From Hygrocybe punicea (Eukaryota; Basidiomycota; Agaricomycetes; Agaricales; Hygrophoraceae): a DNA stretch of 64,000 nucleotides. The translations under genes and the position numbers were made by a program. Numbering within the stretch: position 1 is the first letter of the stretch; every line of letters begins with the position of its first letter. The notes below the pieces were generated by a model. The model did no database searches, was not told the origin of the DNA, and saw only the letters and a program-made list of their open reading frames with translations. Location of the stretch: positions 186,001 to 250,000 of the forward strand of contig OY744463.1 of NCBI GenBank assembly GCA_963556145.1. Reading direction: 5' to 3'. This document shows, in pieces, positions 11,620 to 23,036 of this stretch.

Positions 11620-12930
11620 GGGTTGACCAGGGTCCAGCTATTGCTGCAGGATCAGGTTGACCGGGGTCCAGCACTTGCTGTAGCACTGGGTTGACCTGGG
11701 TCCAGCACTTGCTGCAGGGTAGGTTGAACCGGGTTCAGCTCTTGCTGCAGCGCTGGGTTGACCACAGTCCAGCTCTTCCTGCAGGATTGGGTTGACCAGG
11801 GTCCAGCACTTGCTGCAGGATCAAGTCGACCAGGGTCCAGCACCTGCGGTAGCATGGGGTTGACCTGGGTCCAGCACTTGCTACAGGGTAGGTTGACCAG
11901 GGTCCAGCACTTGCTGCACAATAGGTTGACCATGGTCCAGCTCTTGCTGCAGCACTGGGTTGACCAGGGTCCAGGACTTGCTGTAGCACTGGGTTGACCC
12001 GGTACCAGCTCTTGCTGCAGGATCCGGTCGACCGGGGTCCAGCTCTTGCTGCACAGTAGGTTGACCAGGGTCCAGCTTTTGCTGCAGCACTGGGTTGACC
12101 AGGGTCCAGCACTTGCTGTAGCACTGGGTTGACCTGGGACCAGCTCTTGCTGCATGGTAGGTTGACTGGGGACCAGCACTTGCTGCAGGATCCGGTCGAC
12201 CAGGGTCCAGCACCTGCGGTAGCATGGGGTTGACCTGGGTCCAGCACTTGCTACAGGGTAGGTTGACCAGGGTCCAGCACTTGCTGCACAGTAGGTTGAC
12301 CAGGGTCCAGCTCTTGCTGCAGCACTGGGTTGACCGGGGTTTAGCACTTGCTGTAGCACTGGGTTGACCCGGGTCCAGCACTTGCTGCAGGGTAGGTTGA
12401 ACCGGGTTCAGCTCTTGCTGCAGCGCTGGGTTGACTGTGGTCCAGCTCTTCCTGCAGGATTGGGTTGACCAGGGTCCAGCACTTGCCATAGCACTGGATT
12501 GACCCCGGACCAGCACTTGCTGCAGGGTAGGTTGACCAGGGTCCAGCTCTTGCTGCAGCACTGGATTGACCCAGGTCTAGATATTGCTGTAGCACTGGGT
12601 TGACCCTGGTCCAGCACTTGCTGCAGGCTAGGTTGACCCGGGACCAGCTCTTGCTGCAGGGTAAGTTGACCAGGGTCCAGCACTTGCTGTAGCACTGGAT
12701 TGACCCAGGACCAGCACTTGCTGCAGGGTAGGTTGACCAGGGTCCAGCTCTTGCTGCAGTACTGGATTGACCCAGGTCTAGATATTGCTGAAGCACTGCA
12801 TTGACCTGGATCGAGCAATTGCTGTGGGGCTTGGGTTGAATGGGCTCCAGCTATTGCTGCAGCACTTGCTTTACTCAGGTCCAGCACTTGCTGTAGGGTA
12901 GGTTGACTGGCGTCCAGCCTGTCCTGTAGC
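11620..12930. repeat. 34-bp tandem repeat array, left arm
   Basis: About 38 units with a consensus like GGTTGACCAGGGTCCAGC plus ACTTGCTGCAGCACTG. The 34-bp period is clear, for example TTGACC at 12061, 12095 and 12129. Each unit holds the near-palindrome GGTTGACC and the palindrome CTGCAG. All three reverse-strand frames stay open because the unit lacks stops, which gives long repetitive ORFs that I do not regard as genes. Confidence 0.9.
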
Positions 12931-13849
12931 ATTGCATTGATTGCAGACCCACCGATGTAGCAGGTTTGGGTACATGAGGATCCAGCTATCACTCCAATAT
13001 TGCATTGACATGGCCCTGCTCTTGCTGCAGAATTTGGTTGACCCTGGCCCAGCTCCCACTGCAGCATTGACTTGACCGGGGTCCAGCTTTTGCTGCAATG
13101 TGGCCCCATGTCAGTGCAATGGTTTGTGCCACATCTCACTCTGCCTGCATGTATTTAATGTTGACAGCATTGACAGAGCTCACAACAGCTCAAGCCAATA
13201 TTTATTCAGAAACTGCCATATATATAAAATAATCACAATATTTCAATCTGTACTGAACATAAATGTACCATGTAATATAATTTGAATGCAATTATTAAAA
13301 GCTCAGGGAATAGCAAAATTACACAATTATTATTTTGACAATGCACAATATCTTACTTTTACTATCAGCTATCAGCCATTACAGGAGTTACTTATCCCTA
13401 ATGACAATCTATGGCAAAACCAGAAATTACCCCATTTGGAATATTGTGCTTTTCTATTTAATATTGCTCAATTCTCTATTGGAATATATAACCTCACTAT
13501 TACTTAAAATACACACATACATTTAATGATTATTAAAATACATAATTAAATAGTAAAGGGCAGGAGGCAGGTGGGTGGGTGTGGAGTGGGAGGAAGGGTG
13601 TGGGTGTGGGAGGAAGGTGGGTGTGGAGTGGGAGGAAGGTGGGAGGGGGAGTGGAGGAAGGTGGGAGTGGGAGAAGGGAGTGGGAGTGGGAGAAGGGTAA
13701 GGAGGGAGGGCAGAGGGAAGGGCAGGAGGGAGACAGAGACAGAGACAGAGAGAGAGGGAGATGGAGACAGAGACAGACGGAGAGGGAGAGGGAGAGGGAG
13801 AGGGAGAGGGAGGAAGAGTGGGAGTAGGGGTGGGATGTACATACCTCTC

Positions 13850-14300
13850 TCGTTCCCGTCGTCCTCGTCCTCGTCGTCTGCATCTCCGCCGTTGTCGTTG
13901 TCGTTGTCTTCGTCTTCGTCTCTGCCGTCCTCGTCCTCGTTGTCTTTGTCTTCATCTCCGCCGTCCTTGTCCTTGTCGTCTTCATCTTCATCTCCGCCGT
14001 CCTCGTCCTTGTCGTCTTCGTCTGCGTCTCAGCCGTCCTCGTCCCCATCGTCCCCGTCCCTGTCGTTCCTGTTCCCGGTCGTTCTCGTCGTCGTCGTCAT
14101 CGTCGTCATCCGCAGCTTCGTACCCGTCGTCTTCCTCGTCGTCCCCTGGATGGTTGTCGTCGTCCTGGACGGTTGTTGTCATCCCCCTGATGGTCGTTGT
14201 TGTCCCCATCGTCCTGTCGTCCCGTCGTCGTCCCCTGGCAGGCCGTCTCTGCCCTCATTGTCTTTGTCATCATCGTTGCCTGCCATCCGTTGTTTCAGCC
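13850..14300. repeat. CGTCGTC/CGTCCT microsatellite-like block, left arm
   Basis: Imperfect trinucleotide-type repeats. The inverted counterpart is at about 15490-15860. Confidence 0.75.
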
Positions 14301-16024
14301 CTTGAGTTGGGCGTTGACGTGACGTGTGCGTGTTGCAGGGCATTCCCGGTGCAGCAGTGGGAAAGTTCTACATAAAAATAACAATATTAGTTAGCATAGT
14401 AATAGATAGTAAGTTTTGAGACTTGTACTTACCTTCTACTTGATGTTGTTGCTGTCGCGGTTCTCATGGATGCATCATAGACGCATTGTGGAGTATGCGA
14501 CGATTTGAACCCACGCCGGAGGTTGCCGATTGCCCAAATGGGCGCGAGTTGCCTTATATGTAACCAAGATGTTACTTTTTTCTCAGTGTAATTGCATGGA
14601 GCACAACAACTGTATAACACATTTAAGACCATGTAGGGATAGAATTAGCCTCTAACTACATCCTCCCCAAATTTTGTATTTTATTGTGGCCTACATAGAG
14701 AGATATCCATGATTCATTGATACCTCCCTGCCAAATTCAGACCCATAAAGTGCAACTTTACCAATATTGCTCTGAAAAATGTGAGAATAATCGTGAAACT
14801 ACTATGTAAAGTATCTATGGTATTGATACTCAGTGCCTGGCACTTGGTGGTCTCAGACATCTTTTGTAGCCAAGAAACGACAGGTTCAAAGTAAAGCAGC
14901 AGTTTGGACTTTGGCTGATGGGTCAGCCACAATGCAAAATTCTGTGCATTTGCTGGCTGCAATATAGGTCCTGGTCCACCAACAATCAGGCACTTATTTG
15001 TACAACAATGAGTACTTATTCAAGTACTCCCTAGATTAATTTCAGATTTTTGAGACAAAGTTAGATCATTAAGGGTCCAATTCTGGCAGAGGAATGGAAT
15101 AAATGGTGAATAGCTCTTGACGCAGGCCCGAATAAAATACAAAATTTGACATGAGGGTAGGTATACTATATTTACATCTTTTGAGCATCTGGCTTTGGGT
15201 ATGCATGCATTGTTGTGCATGCCAGAAGATTCAAAAGCTTCAGCCACACATCCATGTTTGGCAACTCGAACCCGTTTGGGCAATCGGCAACTGCCGGTTG
15301 GCTTTCACGCGTGAGTTCAAACATTGACTCGTTTTCAACAAGAACGCGTCAACGACAGGAGACGGGTGCAGAGGAGCACCTGAGGTAATTTCTGATTTTA
15401 ACTTTGTTGTATTCTTTGCTAATTGTTGACCTTTTGCAGGTACCCCACGCCAAACACAGGCGAATCCGAACACCCATCACCAGAACACAATGCGCCAGCA
15501 AACAAAACGGAAGCTGACGAAAACGGCCTCCGCGAGGATGGCGGAAACGAGGCGTGAGGCCAGGTACGAGGATGTGCCAATGGCCAAGACAGAGTGCCGA
15601 GACAACCACATCGGCAACGATGAGGACAGAGAAGACGAGGACACAGATGGCCAGCCAGGGGACGACGACTGGGGGGAAGATGGACAGTGATGGGACAATG
15701 GGACGACCGATGCCACGACAACAATCCAGTGGATGACGAGGACGACGACGGGGATGACGGGGACGATGACAGGGATGGGGACGGGAATGACAGGGACAGG
15801 AACGACAGGGATGGGCACAACGGGAACGACAACGACGGGGATGGGAACGACGGGAACGCACATGTATGTACACACCACTCTTCCTGCCACCCCTTGTCCC
15901 TCTGCCCCTCCCACTCCCACACCCTGCTGCCCCTCCCTCCTCCCTTCCATCCTGCCCTTCTCCCACTCCCACTGCATCAGAAAAATTACATGCCCTTTTT
16001 TTGCACCTTTTGCACCTTGCAAAA

Positions 16025-16265
16025 GGTCCCAAGAGGTCCACCTTTTCCAAGAGGTAGCACCTTTTCCAAGAAAGTGACCCGGCTTAGAAAAGGTCAAACT
16101 CTTGGAAAAAGAGGTCAAAGGAGAAAAAAAAGAAGGGAAAAGGAAGGGAAAAGAAGAGCTTTTGATTCCTTTTTTTCCTCCTTTTGACCTCTTTTTCCAA
16201 GAGTTTGACCTTTTCTAAGCCGGGTCACTTTCTTGGAAAAGGTGCTACCCCTTGGGACCTTAGCC
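16025..16265. repeat. Long palindrome with AAGAAAGTGACCCGGCTTAG core arms
   Basis: TAGCACCTTTTCCAAGAAAG and the following CCCGGCTTAGAAAAGGTC at the left are repeated in inverse order at the right. The arms are about 105-110 bp and meet around 16145. A diverged copy of one arm (GGACCCGGCTTAGAAAAG) is at about 17806-17825. Confidence 0.8.
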
Positions 16266-17287
16266 CCTTTTGCTCCTTGTAAAAGATGGCCTTTTTCGTG
16301 CAACAAATTGTCAAGATTCAAAGACATCAATTATTAATAATTAATAGATTAAAAATATATTTAATTGATTATATATTTAATTAATTTTATAGTAACTTTA
16401 CTACAACTATATTTACTAACAACTTGACATATCAAGTAAATCAGTATTAACGAAATTGAAGTGAATGATACGCCCCATTCGAGTGAATGGATGCACAACT
16501 TATATATGTTTTGAGGTTGCGCACGGACCATTTGGCAAAGTTTGGCAAAATGGAGCGCCAAACATCGCCACTTTTTGCCATTTCCGGTAAGTTTGGACAT
16601 AGGCAATTTCGTCTGTACTGACCTCAAAGTTGACTATAGGACGACACCAACGCACCAATGATGGTGGCGAGCAAGGCCAGGAGTGATGCGGCCCTGGTAC
16701 GTGCGCGCCCGCATACTTTTTTATTTCCTTTTATTTTTATTTCATTTTTTTATTTTATTTTATTTTATTCAACACTAACAATTAAATTATAGATCTACGG
16801 CCACCACCACCACAACAACGACAACGACAATGACAACGACGATTGCCACCACGATGCCCACAACCACGACATTGACAATCAACGCCACGTCAGACACGCC
16901 AGCAACACGTTGAAGACGCGCGCACACGCAAATGAACGGAGTGGGCGAGTCAACAAGACAGAACGAGCAGCAGGGGGTGGTGCATCCACCCCCGCTGCTT
17001 CATGGTATGTTTTTCATTAATTTTTTCCATCAATTTTATTCTTCTAACTGAAGAACACGCCACTGCGCTGCCACCACCATTACCACCACCGGAACACACA
17101 CGTCAAACACGTGTGTTTCGCCAGGACAGGCCACGGCACCACGGCACCCACCTTGCGATGAAGTGTGCCGGCACCCCGGATGCTACCGAGGCAGAACGCG
17201 TACAACGCGTGCGTTTCGCCACCTCGCGAAGACGCCGGCCACATCAACCAACGTGCGCGGCTCTCTCGCGAGGTCAGATGGAGTATC

Positions 17288-17325
17288 CACAGGGCAGGGC
17301 AGGGCAGGGCAGGGCAGGGCAGGGC
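17288..17325. repeat. GGGCA pentanucleotide microsatellite
   Basis: Seven consecutive GGGCA units. It lies in GC-rich sequence without a recognisable gene. Confidence 0.9.
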
Positions 17326-18759
17326 ACCCCATTCCCACCTTGCGAAGATGCCAGCCACGTCAATTGACGTGCACGGCTCTCTCGCGAGGTGGAAGTTGTC
17401 TGGTTCAACGCGGACGCATCGGGACATCCAGACGAAGAGGCCCACGTATGGCTGAAGGCCGGTGCAAGGCCCCAGCACCCGAATTCCACCTCGCAGACAG
17501 GCTGGCCACACATGGTCCATATACTGAATTTATTGGGAGGGTATACTACATATTGTTATCATATTGTTGCACCAGTATTCAAAAAGCATTCAAAATCATA
17601 ATGATCCAATATTTTGAAACAAAGTACATTATCAGTGTTGATTGACAATTTTACAGTACTTCTTGTACACGATTTATTTTGAAACTGAAAGTATTCATTC
17701 AGAAGTATTTAAATAACCTGTAAAAAAGGCTAACAAACCACAAAAGATATGGAAAAGCTTTCAAGAGATTCTTCTTTTCCAAAGACAAAACAACTTTTTC
17801 AAGAAATGGACCCGGCTTAGAAAAGTTCTTTGTCTTGGGACAAGAGGTATCCTTTTTCAAAGTAATTCACTTTGAAAAAGATGGGAAAAGTAGAAAAAAA
17901 GTAGAAAAAAAGAAGAAAAGGCATCAAAGGTCAAAAGTGATCCAAGGTCATAAGGTCAAAAGTAGTAAGACAAGTAAAATGATTAATTGTAAAGGACCAA
18001 CAAGTAAGTAGTAAATATTTCCAAGTGACTCAAAGTGCCATAAGGTAGCAGAAGTTGTTAAAAAAGATGAAAAAAACCTCAGAAAAAAGTTCAAGAGGTT
18101 TCAAAAAAGGTCAAGAGCCTCCAAGGTGCAAAAAAAGGACTTGTAATTTTCCTGATGTGCCTTCTCCCACTCCCCCTCCCTTCTCCCACTCCCCCTCCTT
18201 CTCCCACTCCACGCCAACAGCCTTCCCCCACACCCACACCCACACCCACACCCACACCAACTTCCAGTCCCAGTCCCAGTCCAGTCCCACTCGCACCTAC
18301 CTTCCATGCCCCCATCCCCTGTATTATTTAATTATGTATTTGAATAAAATAATAATTAAATTGATATCTCCATTCTAAGTAATAGTGAGTGTATGTGTAC
18401 TGATTCCAATTGAGATTGGAGTAATATTAAATAAAAAAGGCACAAAATTCCAAGTGGGGTAATTTCTGATTGTGGTATAAATTTTGTTTGGGAATAAGTA
18501 GCTAATGTGAGAGATAAAGCTAAGAGTGAGATATTGTGCATTTTCAAAATGAGAATGTTGTAATTTTGGTATTACCTGTGCTTTGAATTATTGCATTTCA
18601 AATTATATTACATTTGTGTGATGAACACACTGACACAGTTTCTTTAGCTGATATTGCAGTTTCTCAGTAACTGTTGGCTGGAGCTGTTGTGAGCTCTGTC
18701 AATGTTGTCAACATTGAGAGTGTTATGTGGCTCAATCCTGCGGACCAACATGGACCCAC

Positions 18760-19450
18760 ATTACAGCAAGAGCTGGACCCTGGTTGACCCAAACCTGCAG
18801 CTAGAACTGGGCCTGGGCCAATGGCAGTGCTGCAGCAAGAGCTGGACCAGGGTCAACCTACCCTGCGGCAAGTGCTGGTCCCGGGTCAACCCAGTGCTAC
18901 AGCAAATGCTGGACCCTGGTCAACCTACCCTGCAGCAAGAGCTGGTCCCAGGTCAACCCAGTGCTGCAGCAAGAGCTGGACCCCAGTCAACCTACCCTGC
19001 AGCAAGTGCTGGTCCCTGGTCAATCTAGCCTGCAGCAAGTGCTGGTCCTGGGTACACCCAGTGCTACAGCAAGCGCTGGACCCTGGTCAACCTACCCTGC
19101 AGCAAGAGCTGGTCCCGGGTCAACCTAGTGCTGCAGCAAGAGCTGGACCTTGGTCGACTGGATCCTGCAGCAAGTGCTGGTCCCCGGTCAACCCAGCGGT
19201 GCAGCAAGAGCTGGACCCTGGTCAACCTACCCTGTAACAAGTGCTGGACCCAGGTCAACCCCATGCTACCGCAGGTGCTGGACCCTGGTCGACCGGATCC
19301 TGCAGCAAGTGCTGGACCCTGGTCAACCCAATCCTGCAGGAAGAGCTGGACTGCGGTCAACCCAGCGCTGCAGCAAGAGCTGAACCCAGTTCAACCTACC
19401 CTGCAGGAAGTGCTGGTCCCAGGTCAACCCAGTGCTACAGCAAGTGCTGG
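18760..19450. repeat. 34-bp tandem repeat array, right arm
   Basis: About 20 units in inverse orientation to the left array, such as AGCAAGTGCTGGACCCTGGTCAACC. The array resumes at 22744 after the nested LTR. Confidence 0.9.
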
Positions 19451-20025
19451 TGTTACGGATCGCTTCTGCAGTGGGCTCCGGCAACAATCAAGTTAACTAG
19501 GAGGGGGGTTTCCAGGGGAGAAGACAGCAGTTTTCATTGTTGCTTATAGCTAAGACAACACTGCTAACAGGGGGGGTCAAGATCTAGTGTCATTGCGAGC
19601 CGTGGGGGTTACTCAAAACAAGATGAGTCTGCCCCAAGAACCAGACCAAATGTAAGGAAAGGAAAAGAAGAAAAAGTCCAAACCAACAACAAGAACAGTA
19701 TATATAGTGACTGGTCTTGAGGGGAGGTAAATAGAAATACAACCATGAAGCCACAACATTGTTACGTTTCCAACTCCGCTTCCAACCCCAATGCCCATTC
19801 CGATACCCACCATGACGATTCTGCACTGCACACCTTCCTTTTTCATTTCTTTTGTCCTTTGTCTTCCTTTCAACATCATTATTTCTTCATTTGGACATCC
19901 TTGTATTTTCTTATTCTTGTTCTCTTTTTGTCCCTTCTTCTAGAACAATCCAGACCGACCATGGACATCTCCCACGTGACCTTGTTGTACCCGAATAGTC
20001 TCCTTGCCGATGGACGTCACTGACA

Positions 20026-20250
20026 TTGTCTTTTCCCTTCGATATCTTGTTTACGCTATCCCACGACAAACCGATCACAATGGCTGTACTCCCGACACAG
20101 CTCATTACCGTAATTGTTATTGGCAGCATTGCCATCACCTTCCTGATCGGTTTCTACCTTGTTATGATCTATCTTTGGCATTGGCACCGAAACCCTTCCG
20201 CCATTGATACTTCTGACTTCCACCTTGACAATATATCGACACATAATTGA
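20026..20250 (+). CDS. Small hydrophobic ORF inside the LTR
   Basis: A 74-codon frame with one clear membrane segment, LITVIVIGSIAITFLIGFYL, preceded by MAVLPTQ and followed by aromatic and His/Arg residues (WHWHRNP). The probable start is the internal Met before AVLPTQ. The same ORF occurs at 22291-22521, 33549-33710 region, 36870-37036 and 46201-46425, always in the same position of the LTR. The TGA after ISTHN is shared by several copies. Beyond it the frame resumes with a conserved segment (IWFP...TIILPD...HILLDFDHRPYDFP), so a longer ancestral type II membrane protein is possible. Function unknown. Confidence 0.45.
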   Translation: MSFPFDILFTLSHDKPITMAVLPTQLITVIVIGSIAITFLIGFYLVMIYLWHWHRNPSAIDTSDFHLDNISTHN

Positions 20251-20517
20251 CAATTGCCATTCCTGGATATTTGGTTTCCATATTGGTACCCTGTGCCCAC
20301 CATTATCCTCCCTGACGATCCGACGACATTCCTCACCTGCATGCGAACTCTGAACAATCCCTGATCACAGGACATTTCACTGTTCCCTCCAATCCGACCA
20401 TTGGCGAAGCACATTCTTTTGGACTTCGACCACAGACCATACGACTTCCCCAAACAGTGAACCAACCCCTATTGCATATTGTTCGCATGACATCGCTTCA
20501 TTGCAGTACCCGACGAC

Positions 20518-20766
20518 TTGTTCCCACAGCTTGTCACCTGTGCCCATGACTCAAAACCTGGACCCACATTCATTTATCCTTTTCCATCGATGATCTCGAT
20601 ACCTCCCACACTCGTTTACAATGATACCCTTTCTTGGACGAATACCGACATCAAGTGGACCTTCTTGTTCCACAAACAGGACAAGACACCGCCCCTCGAT
20701 ACGTCATTGACACAGACATCGTCATCCGGTACAGCTTATGCTGTTCACATGTCTGACCTCCACTAG
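20518..20766 (+). pseudogene. Second conserved ORF block in the LTR
   Basis: Contains HDSKPGPTFIYPFPS, then LSWTNTDIKW and SSSGTAYAVHMSDL. Near-identical blocks are in the other copies (21787-22050, 33031-33260, 37384-37550 and 45685-45930). With the block upstream it may once have formed one protein. I do not recognise the family. Confidence 0.4.
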
Positions 20767-22290
20767 CCCACTGTCCTAGTTGGTTTTTTCCTCTATACAT
20801 TCCTTCATTTTCTTTCATACCAACCTTGCCACTATATCCATGCTACCTCAAGACACTCTCATCACCAACCCCACACTGGACGATACCCATCTTCGACCTG
20901 ACCGTGCAATGCACTTGCCAAACTGCACACTTGCCCGTTACAGCAAGTGTAGACCCCGAATTGGCAATTCTGCATGTCACATGATCCGATGACAAATCAT
21001 GCGAGTCATCCGGACCTCTTCTATCCTCAACGACACCCGGGCCTCCAGTTGGATCGCGAGAACATCGACATGAGGACGCCTCATGTACGCCTCATGGTGA
21101 ACACATGGTAGAGTTGGACATGTTGTGGCTTCATGGTTGTATTTCTATTTACCTCCCCTCAAGACCAGTCACTATATATACTGTTCTTGTTGTTGGTTCG
21201 GACTTTTTCTTCTTTTCCTTTCTTTACGTTTAGTCTGGTTCTTGGGGCAGACTCATCTTGTTTTGGGTAACCCCCACGGCTCGCAATGCCATTAGACCTT
21301 GACCCCCCCCTTCTTAGCAGTGTTGTCTTAGCTGTAAGCAACAATGAAAGCTGCTGTTCTCCCCTCTGGAAGCCGATCCCCTGTTAAGTTGATTGTTGCC
21401 GGAGCCCGCTGCAGAAGCGATCCGTAACAAACATGTCCTACTCTACCATGTGTTCACCATGAGGTGCACATGAGGCATCATCATGTCGATGTTCTCGCGA
21501 TCCAACTGGAGGCCTGGGTGTTGTTGAGGATAGAAGAGGTCCGGATGACTCGGATGATTTGTCATCGGATCATGTGACATGCAGAATTGCCAATTTTGGG
21601 TCTACACTTGCTGTAATGGGCAAGTGTGCAGTTTGGCAAGTGCATTGCACGGTCGGGTTGAAGATGGGTATCGTCCAGTGTGGGGTTGGTGATGAGAGTG
21701 TCTTGAGGTAGTGTGGATATAGCGGCAAGGTTGGTATGAAAGAAAATGAAGGAATGTATAGAGGAAAAACCAACTAGGACAGTGGGCTAGTCGAGGTCAG
21801 ACATGTGAACAGCATAAGCTGTACCGGATGACGATGTCTGTGTCGATGATGTATTGAGGGGCAATGTCTTGTCCTGTGTGTAGAACAACGTGGTCCACCT
21901 GATGTCGGTATTTGTCCAAGAAAGGGTATTATTGTAAATGAGTGTGGGAGGTATCAAGATTATAGATGGAAAAGGATAAATGAACATGGGTCCAGGTTTC
22001 GAGTCATGGCACAAGTGACAAGCTGTGGGAATAAGATGTCGGGTACTGCAATGAAGCGATGTTGTGTGAACAATAAACAATAGGGGTCGGTTCACTGTAT
22101 TGGGAAGTCGTATGGTCTGTGGTTGAAGTCTGAAGGTATGTGCTTCGGCAATGGTCGGATTAGAGAGAACAGTGAAATGTCTCATGATCGGGGATTGTTC
22201 AGAGTTCGCATGCAGGTGAGGAATGTCATTGGATCGTCAGGGAGGATCAGGGTATGAATATGGAAACCAAATATCCGGGAATGGCAATTG

Positions 22291-22521
22291 TCAATTACAT
22301 GTCGGTATACTGTCGAGGCGGATGTCGGTTTCATCAATGAAGGAAGGTTGCCTTTTCCAGAGGCAAATCATGACGATGTAGAAACCGATCAGGAAGATGA
22401 TCGCTATGGCACCAATTATCATTACGGTTATGAACTGTTTGATGAGGATAGCCATTGTGTGTTGGTGTGGGAAGTCAGTATGTTGTACAGCGAAGACAAT
22501 GAAAGTGATGTCCGTTGGCAA
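22291..22521 (-). CDS. Small hydrophobic ORF, copy in the outer solo LTR
   Basis: A 76-codon homologue of the ORF at 20026. The membrane segment is FITVMIIGAIAIIFLIGFYI, and the tail has changed to WKRQPSFIDETDIRLDS. Substitutions between copies keep the segment hydrophobic. Confidence 0.4.
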   Translation of the reverse strand: MPTDITFIVFAVQHTDFPHQHTMAILIKQFITVMIIGAIAIIFLIGFYIVMICLWKRQPSFIDETDIRLDSIPTCN

Positions 22522-23036
22522 GGCGACTATTCAGTTACAGCAAGGTAACGTGGGGATGTGTCCATGGTCGGTCTGGATTGTTCTAGAAGAAAGGATGAAA
22601 AGAGAACAAGAACAAGAATAAACAACAATGTCCAAAACAAGACAAAAGGTAAAGGGGAACGAAAAAGGAAGGTATGGTAAAGTGGAATCGTCATCATGGG
22701 TAGCGGAGTCAGAATCGGAGTTGCGGAGTTGAAAAATGTAACAGCTGGACCCCGGTCAACCTGATCCTGCAGCAATATCTGGACCCTGGTCAACCCAATC
22801 CTTCAGGAATTGCTGCCATGGGTTAACCTGCCCCATGGTATTGCTGACAGCGGGTTGACCCAACCAGCAGCCATTTATCAGCAAGAGCCGTCCCTGGGTT
22901 AACCTACCCCACAACATTTCCACAGCAAGAGCTGCCCTTCGGGTTAACCTACCCTCCAGCAAAGAGCTGGGAGATGTGTACCTACCATTTGCAGCTCTTG
23001 CTGCAATTGGGTTGACCGAAATGACTGTATCTACTG

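Larger units (their letters stand above)
11380..14890. repeat. Left arm of the foldback element
   Basis: The blocks in order are: tip 11380-11620, 34-bp array 11620-12930, degenerate array 12930-13130, AT-rich 13160-13560, GGGAGTGG block 13560-13830, CGTCGT block 13850-14300, TTGCCGATTGCCCAAATGGG at about 14520-14540, and the AT-rich centre to about 14890. Each block has an inverted counterpart in the right arm. Confidence 0.8.
15978..18154. mobile_element. Nested non-autonomous TIR element with GCACC/AAAAAAA termini
   Basis: The left end CAGAAAAATTACATGCCC and the inverse of the right end CAGGAAAATTACAAGTCC match over about 30 bp, including a following CTTTTTTTGCACCTT. It separates two parts of the right arm that are contiguous in the left arm. 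No clear target duplication was found. The interior holds a palindrome (16025-16265), an AT-rich stretch, C/A-rich sequence, and a GGGCA pentanucleotide run. No protein is supported. Confidence 0.6.
19760..21429 (+). mobile_element. Solo LTR of the same family, opposite orientation, nested
   Basis: Begins TGTTACGTTTCC and ends CGATCCGTAACA, 1670 bp. Perfect AACAT duplications flank it (19755-19759 and 21430-21434). CACTATATATACTG near 21170 is the likely TATA region. It carries the small membrane-protein ORF at 20026-20250. Confidence 0.9.
19451..22743 (-). mobile_element. Solo LTR of the 1.6-kb TGTTAC family, split by a second copy
   Basis: Starts TGTTACGGATCGCTTC and ends AAAAATGTAACA. It is flanked by GCTGG on both sides (19446-19450 and 22744-22748), a perfect 5-bp duplication of LTR-retrotransposon type. 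The copy itself is 19451-19759 plus 21435-22743. I set the strand by the TATATATA box, which lies about 280 bp from the GATCCGTAACA end. In that sense direction the copy is on the reverse strand. No internal retrotransposon region is present. Confidence 0.88.
11380..23036. mobile_element. Giant foldback element, nearly whole-length inverted repeat
   Basis: It starts CAGTAGACGCAG and ends with the inverse CTGTATCTACTG. Both arms show the same order of blocks, in opposite directions: a unique ~240-bp tip, a 34-bp tandem array, an AT-rich block, a GGGA/TCCC block, a CGTCGT-type block, a block with TTGCCGATTGCCCAAA, and an AT-rich block with CAAATTTTGTATTTTATT. The arms meet near 14890-15000. The right arm carries two further insertions (15978-18154 and 19451-22743). 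No transposase or other plausible protein is encoded, so it is non-autonomous. It disrupts RNase H of the gypsy element, with a 7-bp target duplication (one CpG-type mismatch). The superfamily is not resolved. Confidence 0.85.
14890..23036. repeat. Right arm of the foldback element (with two nested insertions)
   Basis: From the centre outward: AT-rich block, GGGCAATCGGCAACTGCCGG at about 15277, GACGGGAACGAC block to 15870, nested element 15978-18154, CCCACTCCCCCT block, AT-rich block 18315-18680, 34-bp array 18760-19450, nested LTRs 19451-22743, rest of the array and tip 22744-23036. The 34-bp array is shorter than in the left arm, with about 22 units. Confidence 0.8.

Noticed and set aside
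11620..12930. Regular 34-bp repeats resembling a CRISPR array
   Set aside because: The units are contiguous with no unique spacers, the genome is eukaryotic and no cas genes are present.
11652..13139. Long reverse-strand ORFs with Gln/Pro/Cys/Trp repeats
   Set aside because: They come from a 34-bp unit without stops. Three frames are open at once and the same array exists inverted in the other arm.
13571..14305. Ser-rich ORF of 244 codons
   Set aside because: Translation of a CGTCGT-type microsatellite; all frames are open.
14450..14560. tRNA-like sequence with a GGTTCAAATC B box on the reverse strand
   Set aside because: No acceptor stem or A box in the correct place. A related inverted copy near 15240-15300 shows it is part of the foldback arms.
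19451..21429. A single DNA transposon with ~300-bp terminal inverted repeats
   Set aside because: The apparent TIRs are the starts of two LTR copies in opposite orientation. The AACAT and GCTGG duplications define the true units.
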